Shown here: positions 60,020 through 64,000 of the stretch, piece by piece | Position numbering within the stretch: position 1 is the stretch's first letter | Layout of the letters: each line of letters starts with the position of its first letter | Assembly (NCBI RefSeq): GCF_902833145.1 | Contig: NZ_CADFEN010000010.1 | Coordinates: 1 to 64,000 of the forward strand | Direction: 5' to 3' | Length of the DNA stretch: 64,000 nucleotides | From: Burkholderia sp. BCC0506 | GTDB taxonomy: Bacteria > Pseudomonadota > Gammaproteobacteria > Burkholderiales > Burkholderiaceae | Translations under genes and position numbers: made by a program | Notes under the pieces: generated by a model | What the model was told of the DNA's origin: nothing | The model's input: only the letters and a program-made list of their open reading frames with translations | The model's database searches: none

Positions 60020-61474
60020 ATGAATACGGGCAGGCAGACGGACCGGGCGAAGGTGCTGAGGGCGATCGCGGGCGTACTCGCACTCGCGTGCGCGTGTGCC
60101 GGGGCGGCAGTCCAGTCCGCCGAGCCGCCCGCGCAGGCGGATGCCGCACCGCCGGGCGTCGCGCTGCCGAACTTCGCCGCGCTGGTCCGGCGGGTCGGCC
60201 CGGCCGTCGTCAACATCAGCGTCACGCGCGAAGTCACGCAGATGGGCATCCAGTTGCCGCCCGGCATCGCGCCCGATCATCCGCTCGCGCCGTTTCTCGC
60301 GCGGCGCGTGATCGGCAACCGCGAGGAAGTGAGCCTCGGATCGGGTTTCATTGTCAGTGCGGACGGCGTGATCCTGACCAACCGGCACGTGGTCGGCGAC
60401 GCGGTCGCGATCGACGTGAAATTGACCGACAAGCGGCAGTTCAAGGGGCGCGTGATCGGCAGCGATCCGGTATCCGACGTCGCGGTGATCCGCATCGATG
60501 CGCACGACCTGCCGGTCGTCGCGACCGGCGACCCGGCACGCACCGAGGTCGGCGACTGGGTGATGGCGATCGGGTCGCCGTACGGGTTCGCGAATACCGT
60601 CACGCAGGGCATCGTCAGCGCGAAGTCGCGCTCGTTGCCCGGCGAGCAGGCGATTCCGTTCATCCAGACCGATGTGCCGATCAATCCCGGCAATTCGGGC
60701 GGCCCATTGTTCGACCTGAACGGCCGCGTGATCGCGATCAATTCGATGATCTTCTCGAAGACGGGCGGTTACCAGGGGCTCGCGTTCGCGATTCCGATCG
60801 ATATCGCGCTCGACGTGAAGGACCAACTGCTGCGCACCGGCAAGGTCACGCGCGGCCGGCTCGGCGTGGCCTTGCAGGAAGTGAGCCAGGCGCTCGCGCG
60901 CTCGTTCGGGCTCGCGAGCCCGGACGGCGCGCTGGTCACGATGGTCGAGCCGGACGGCCCGGCCGCGCGCGCCGGCCTGCAGGCGGGCGACGTCGTGCTC
61001 GCGGTCGACGGCAAGCCGGTCGCGGAATCGGCGGATCTGCTCGGCACGGTGGCGGGCATGCGGGCGGGGCGGCAGGCCGACCTGCTCGTGTGGCGCGCGG
61101 GGCGGGCGATGCACGTGATCGCGACGATCGGCGCATTCGACAGCGGCGCCGCGTCGGCCGGTGGCGAACAGGGGCCGGCGCGGTTCGGGCTCGCGCTGCG
61201 GGCGGCGACGGAGCAGGAGCGCCGACGGCTCGGCGTCGGTCAGGCGCTCGTCGTCGAGCAGGCGAGCGGCCTGGCCGCACGCGCGGGTTTGCAGCCCGGC
61301 GATGTCGTGCTGTCGGTCAACGGCACGCCGGTGGCGAGCATCGGCGCGTTGATGACCGGGATCGACGCCGCGCATGGCAACGTCGCGCTGCTGGTACAGC
61401 GTGGCGGTACGCGGCTGTATGTGCCGGTCGAGATCGGCCGGGCGGACCCATCGTCGACACGGGAGGCGGGATGA
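60020..61474 (+). CDS. Do/HtrA-like periplasmic serine protease with two PDZ domains
   Basis: The protein has 484 residues from ATG 60020, with GAGGAG upstream. A signal peptide (about 1-33) is followed by a trypsin-like domain with the full triad: His in TNRHVV near 119, Asp in SDVAVI near 149 and Ser in PGNSGGPLFD near 227. Two PDZ domains follow (about 280-370 and 390-475; each has the GLQxGDVVLxVxGxPV pattern). It would degrade or refold misfolded envelope and exported proteins. The stop overlaps the next gene (ATGA). Having a dedicated protease in the cluster fits heavy export traffic. Confidence 0.92.
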   Translation: MNTGRQTDRAKVLRAIAGVLALACACAGAAVQSAEPPAQADAAPPGVALPNFAALVRRVGPAVVNISVTREVTQMGIQLPPGIAPDHPLAPFLARRVIGNREEVSLGSGFIVSADGVILTNRHVVGDAVAIDVKLTDKRQFKGRVIGSDPVSDVAVIRIDAHDLPVVATGDPARTEVGDWVMAIGSPYGFANTVTQGIVSAKSRSLPGEQAIPFIQTDVPINPGNSGGPLFDLNGRVIAINSMIFSKTGGYQGLAFAIPIDIALDVKDQLLRTGKVTRGRLGVALQEVSQALARSFGLASPDGALVTMVEPDGPAARAGLQAGDVVLAVDGKPVAESADLLGTVAGMRAGRQADLLVWRAGRAMHVIATIGAFDSGAASAGGEQGPARFGLALRAATEQERRRLGVGQALVVEQASGLAARAGLQPGDVVLSVNGTPVASIGALMTGIDAAHGNVALLVQRGGTRLYVPVEIGRADPSSTREAG

Positions 61475-61950
61475 AGCGAATGCGGAAGCGGAGCGCATCG
61501 GGATGGCTCGGTGCGATCCTCGTCGCGTCCGTGCTGGTCGCGGGTGTCGCGCCGGCCGTCGCGCAGACGGCCGACGTGCCGCCGACGTGGATCCGCTACG
61601 GTCAACTCGCGGGGCAGCAGTTCCAGACGTGGCTCGAAGCGGACGGCGACGCGGCCGACCGGCTCCACCGCTATCTCGAGACGCGCGTGCTGAACGCGCG
61701 CGCCGGTGCGCCGCCGCCCGCGATCGTCGTGCGGGCGTGGATCGGTACGAACGGCGTCGTCACGCGTGTCGAGTTCGCGTCGCTGGGCGATGCCGATGCG
61801 GACGCGGCGCTGCGGCAATTGCTGACGGCCGGCCCGCTGGCCGAGCCGCCGCCGCCCGACATGCTGCAGCCGCTGCGCGTGCGCCTGCGGCTCGCGCCGA
61901 ATCCGGACGCGGCGGCTGCTGCGCCGGCGTCGGCCGCGCGCATGCCGTGA
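61471..61950 (+). CDS. Secreted TonB-C-like domain protein
   Basis: The protein has 159 residues. A signal peptide (about 1-32, AVAQ) is followed by WIRYGQLAGQQFQTWLEADG, then IVVRAWIGTNGVVTRVEFAS, LGDADADAALRQLLTAGPLA and the strand MLQPLRVRLRLAP. It is clearly similar in pattern to the gene at 57349 and to the C termini of the TonB and STN proteins. As it has a signal peptide and no anchor, it is likely free in the periplasm. The start overlaps the protease stop. Confidence 0.75.
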   Translation: MKRMRKRSASGWLGAILVASVLVAGVAPAVAQTADVPPTWIRYGQLAGQQFQTWLEADGDAADRLHRYLETRVLNARAGAPPPAIVVRAWIGTNGVVTRVEFASLGDADADAALRQLLTAGPLAEPPPPDMLQPLRVRLRLAPNPDAAAAAPASAARMP

Positions 61951-62010
61951 CGTTCGGGACCGGTCGACGCGGGCGCAAATCATAATAAGATATGACGTTA
62001 TCGCGTCGAC

Positions 62011-62026
62011 GGGACGACGACGTCCC
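62011..62026. promoter_or_regulatory. Hairpin in the leader of the gene at 62049
   Basis: GGGACG-ACGA-CGTCCC forms a 6-bp stem, followed by a short pyrimidine run and the GGAG of the next gene. It may be a weak terminator of the long cluster or a leader structure. An AT-rich promoter-like stretch lies just upstream (about 61978-62000). Confidence 0.35.
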
Positions 62027-62048
62027 GCTTTCCTGAAAGGAGCTATCC

Positions 62049-62528
62049 GTGCAACTGACCCAGTTAGGCGGGCATGTCGCCCAATCCGGCATCGCCGAAC
62101 GGCAAAAACACGCGCAGGCGCTGATGTTCGGGATGGCGAACATCGACGAGTACGTGTCCGCCGGCGTGTGCTACGACGCCGCGGCCTATGTCCGCTATCT
62201 GCTGCGCGCCGACGCGATGATCGCGCCCGGTGCGCTGCTCGACACGATCGGCCAGCAGTGGAGGACGCGCTTCAATTTCGAGACCGGCGTGCAATGGGAC
62301 GGGCGCGCGAGCATTCCGGCGGGCACCGCGGTCGGCTTCGCGCGCGGCGCCAATGTCTTTCATGCCGCGATCGCCGTCGGCGGCACGCGGATCCGCGGGA
62401 TCAACGGCGGCCTGCTGGGTGCCGGATGGCTGCGTCCGGTCGACCTGGCGCGCGTGCTGCAGCCGGATCCGGCCGGCGGCTTCGCGTACGATCGCACGAC
62501 CATTCGCGTCTATCTGTCGCGGCTGTAG
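62049..62528 (+). CDS. Hypothetical protein with possible Cys-His peptidase-like pattern
   Basis: The protein has 159 residues from GTG 62049, with AAGGAG 8 bases upstream that decides the start. SAGVCYDAAAYVRYLLRAD near 38 places a Cys at a helix start. NVFHAAIAVGGTRIRGINGG near 105 gives His and Asn on following strands. This order (Cys, His, Asn) recalls NlpC/P60- or papain-like folds, but no family is certain. There is no signal peptide. It stands alone between the large cluster and the IclR gene. Confidence 0.72.
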   Translation: MQLTQLGGHVAQSGIAERQKHAQALMFGMANIDEYVSAGVCYDAAAYVRYLLRADAMIAPGALLDTIGQQWRTRFNFETGVQWDGRASIPAGTAVGFARGANVFHAAIAVGGTRIRGINGGLLGAGWLRPVDLARVLQPDPAGGFAYDRTTIRVYLSRL

Positions 62529-62796
62529 ACTGTCCGGCGTCGAATCTCTCGCTGTCTTCGCACTTCCCCGCAGGCGGCCGCCTTCCCGGCGTCCGGCGAT
62601 TTCCGCATGGCGTCGCGCGGCCCAACGCTGCTATCCTCTCGACCTTGAACGACGCGTCATGGCGGCGTGGACGCGCATGCTGCATCGCGGCGGCGCGCGC
62701 CGGTGCGAGCCCATGCGCGCACTGAGGTAGCATGCTTGAATATCCACGACGATCGATGACCTGTTTCGTGACCGATTTCCTTCCGTCCATGTCCAC

Positions 62797-63690
62797 ATGG
62801 TCAAGACAACGATGAGCGGCGCACCTGAGCCGGCGGCGTCCGGCGACGAAGAATCGTCGGGCGGCGCTTCGTCCTATCTGGTGCCGGGGCTCGAACGCGG
62901 GCTGCGGATCCTTGCCGAATTCTCCGCGCGCGAGCCCGTGCTCGGCGCGCCCGAGCTGTCGAAGCGCATCGGCATTCCGCGCACGACCACGTTCCGCCTG
63001 CTGCAGACGCTCGAGGCGCTCGGTTTTCTCGAACGCGTGAACGGCGACCGCTATTTCCGGCTCGGCGTCGGCGTGCTGCGGCTCGGCTTCGAATACCTGA
63101 ATTCACTGGAACTGACCGATCTCGGCACGCCCGTGCTCGAACGGCTGCGCGATTCGACTGGGCTGTCGACGCACCTGCTGATCCGCGACCAGCGTGACGT
63201 GGTGTTCGTCGCGAAGGCGCAGAGCAATGCATCGATGTTCGGTTCGGTGAAGGTGCACGTCGGCACGCGCCTGCCCGCGCATGCGACCGTGCATGGCCAT
63301 GTGCTGATGGGCGACCTGACGCGCGATGCGATGCGGCAGCTCTATCCGGAGAAGAAACTCGAACCGTTCACCGAGCGCACGCCCGGCACCGTCGACGAGC
63401 TGTACGACCGCGTGCGGCATTACGCGCGGCTCGGCTACGCGGTCAGCGAGGCGGCGTTCGAGAGCGGCATTTCGGCCGTGACCGCGCCCGTGCGCGATCA
63501 TTCGGGCTCGATCGTCGCGGCGATCACCGCAACGGTGCCGCGCTCGGAGATCGGCGAGGCCGGCGAGAAGGAACGGCTCGTCGAGGCCGTGTGCGGCGCG
63601 GCGGTCGACCTGTCGCAACGGCTGAACTATCGTCCGCTCGAAAGCGATCCGACGTTCGCGCATGCGCGCCACAAGGTCGCGATGTTCTGA
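62797..63690 (+). CDS. IclR-family transcriptional regulator
   Basis: The protein has 297 residues from ATG 62797 (another ATG at 62812). The N-terminal winged helix-turn-helix (about 30-95: GLERGLRILAEFSAREPVLG, then ELSKRIGIPRTTTFRLLQTL) is followed by the IclR effector-binding GAF-like domain (about 110-285: TGLSTHLLIRDQRDVVFVAK, RLPAHATVHGHVLMGDLTRD, YAVSEAAFESGISAVTAPVR). Such regulators usually control aromatic or sugar acid catabolism. The likely target is not visible here, though the convergent porin gene is a neighbour. The 268-bp gap upstream shows no gene. Confidence 0.9.
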   Translation: MVKTTMSGAPEPAASGDEESSGGASSYLVPGLERGLRILAEFSAREPVLGAPELSKRIGIPRTTTFRLLQTLEALGFLERVNGDRYFRLGVGVLRLGFEYLNSLELTDLGTPVLERLRDSTGLSTHLLIRDQRDVVFVAKAQSNASMFGSVKVHVGTRLPAHATVHGHVLMGDLTRDAMRQLYPEKKLEPFTERTPGTVDELYDRVRHYARLGYAVSEAAFESGISAVTAPVRDHSGSIVAAITATVPRSEIGEAGEKERLVEAVCGAAVDLSQRLNYRPLESDPTFAHARHKVAMF

Positions 63691-63750
63691 TCCGTCGAAC
63701 GAGCCGCGTCGCGCGGCTTCGCCGAGCGCCGACAGCAGTCGTCCATGAGG

Positions 63751-63776
63751 AAAGAGCAGCCCCGGGGCTGCTCTTT
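63751..63776. terminator. Strong bidirectional terminator between iclR-type gene and porin
   Basis: AAAGAGCAGCCCC (63751-63763) and GGGGCTGCTCTTT (63764-63776) are perfectly complementary (13 bp, folding with a small loop) with A/T runs on both sides. It serves both convergent genes. Confidence 0.9.
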
Positions 63777-63812
63777 TCGTTTCGGCATCGCGGCTGCCGC
63801 GCCCGCCGGCGG

Positions 63813-64000
63813 TCAGAACGAGTGGTGAATGCCGGTCAGCACGATCACCTGGTTCGCGGTGCTCGACACGCCGGCCGTGAAGAACGCGGCCTTCGCTCCG
63901 CCCGAACCGTGTTCGTACAGCACGTTCGCATACAACTGCGTGCGCTTGGACAACGCGTAGATGTCGCCGAGCTCGACCTGCGTCCAGCGGCGGCCGGCCA
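63813..64000 (-). CDS. Gram-negative porin, C-terminal end (cut by window edge)
   Basis: 61 complete codons plus a stop (TGA at 63813-63815) on the minus strand read AGRRWTQVELGDIYALSKRT, then QLYANVLYEHGSG and the end TGIHHSF. The YALSKRTxLYANV motif and the terminal Phe after GIxHxF are typical of Burkholderia 16-strand trimeric porins. The N terminus lies to the right of the window. Confidence 0.85.
   Translation of the reverse strand, partial: AGRRWTQVELGDIYALSKRTQLYANVLYEHGSGGAKAAFFTAGVSSTANQVIVLTGIHHSF

Noticed and set aside
1-64000. CRISPR array, rRNA, tRNA, prophage or plasmid origin
   Set aside because: No regular repeat-spacer array, rRNA or tRNA cloverleaf-like segment, phage structural gene or replication gene was seen.

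Overview
The window looks like a secondary-chromosome segment of a Burkholderia cepacia complex bacterium. The evidence is uniformly high GC with strong GC3 bias, a cepI-rsaM-cepR quorum-sensing locus with a canonical cep box, Burkholderia-type porin and FUSC efflux genes, and no housekeeping ribosomal genes. No rRNA, tRNA or CRISPR array was seen. Left part (1-12171): the tail of an ISL3-type transposase; a cepI operon (cepI plus a conserved partner gene) facing left; rsaM; cepR; a convergent MgtC-family gene; a four-gene aromatic-acid-type efflux operon (YtcA-like lipoprotein, HlyD/AaeA-like, FUSC/AaeB-like, NodT outer-membrane lipoprotein); then a metallophosphoesterase, an AlkB-family dioxygenase and a small conserved ORF. 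Central and right part (about 12.3-62 kb): one very large, apparently co-regulated accessory system. It contains pseudopilin and assembly genes of a type II secretion system (gspI, gspJ, gspF, gspC-like, gspH, gspK), three tandem TPR-glycosyltransferase-like genes, a 4257-residue TpsA exoprotein and its separately placed TpsB transporter. It also has two PstS/DING-like phosphate-binding secreted proteins and a cell-surface signalling triad (STN-domain periplasmic protein, FecI-type ECF sigma, FecR-type anti-sigma) with an orphan FecR N-domain protein. Further members are a domesticated IS4-transposase/Phd fusion, a TIGR03032 protein plus APS kinase, a DUF2341-LamG-ExbB fusion with ExbD and TonB, a porin-like barrel, and a tail of periplasmic proteins (coiled coil, YbjN-like, PpiC isomerase, Do-like protease, TonB-C-like proteins). 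The gene content matches, from my knowledge, the Pseudomonas aeruginosa VreAIR (PUMA3) / hxc / pdtA-phdA-pdtB / exbB2-exbD2 region, which is controlled by phosphate starvation. Supporting this, I read a repeated element (core GGTCCGTAAC followed by an 11-bp-spaced PHO-box-like direct repeat) 105-140 bp upstream of gspI, the first TPR gene, tpsA and the second pstS-like gene, and plain PHO-box-like sites before gspF, the STN gene and, farther upstream, the TIGR03032 gene. The Burkholderia version adds modules I do not associate with the Pseudomonas locus: three TPR-glycosyltransferases and a PAPS-generating kinase. This suggests that the giant TpsA or other exported products are glycosylated and possibly sulfated. 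The right end carries a possible cysteine-peptidase-like small protein, an IclR-family regulator, a strong bidirectional terminator and the 3' end of a porin gene on the minus strand.
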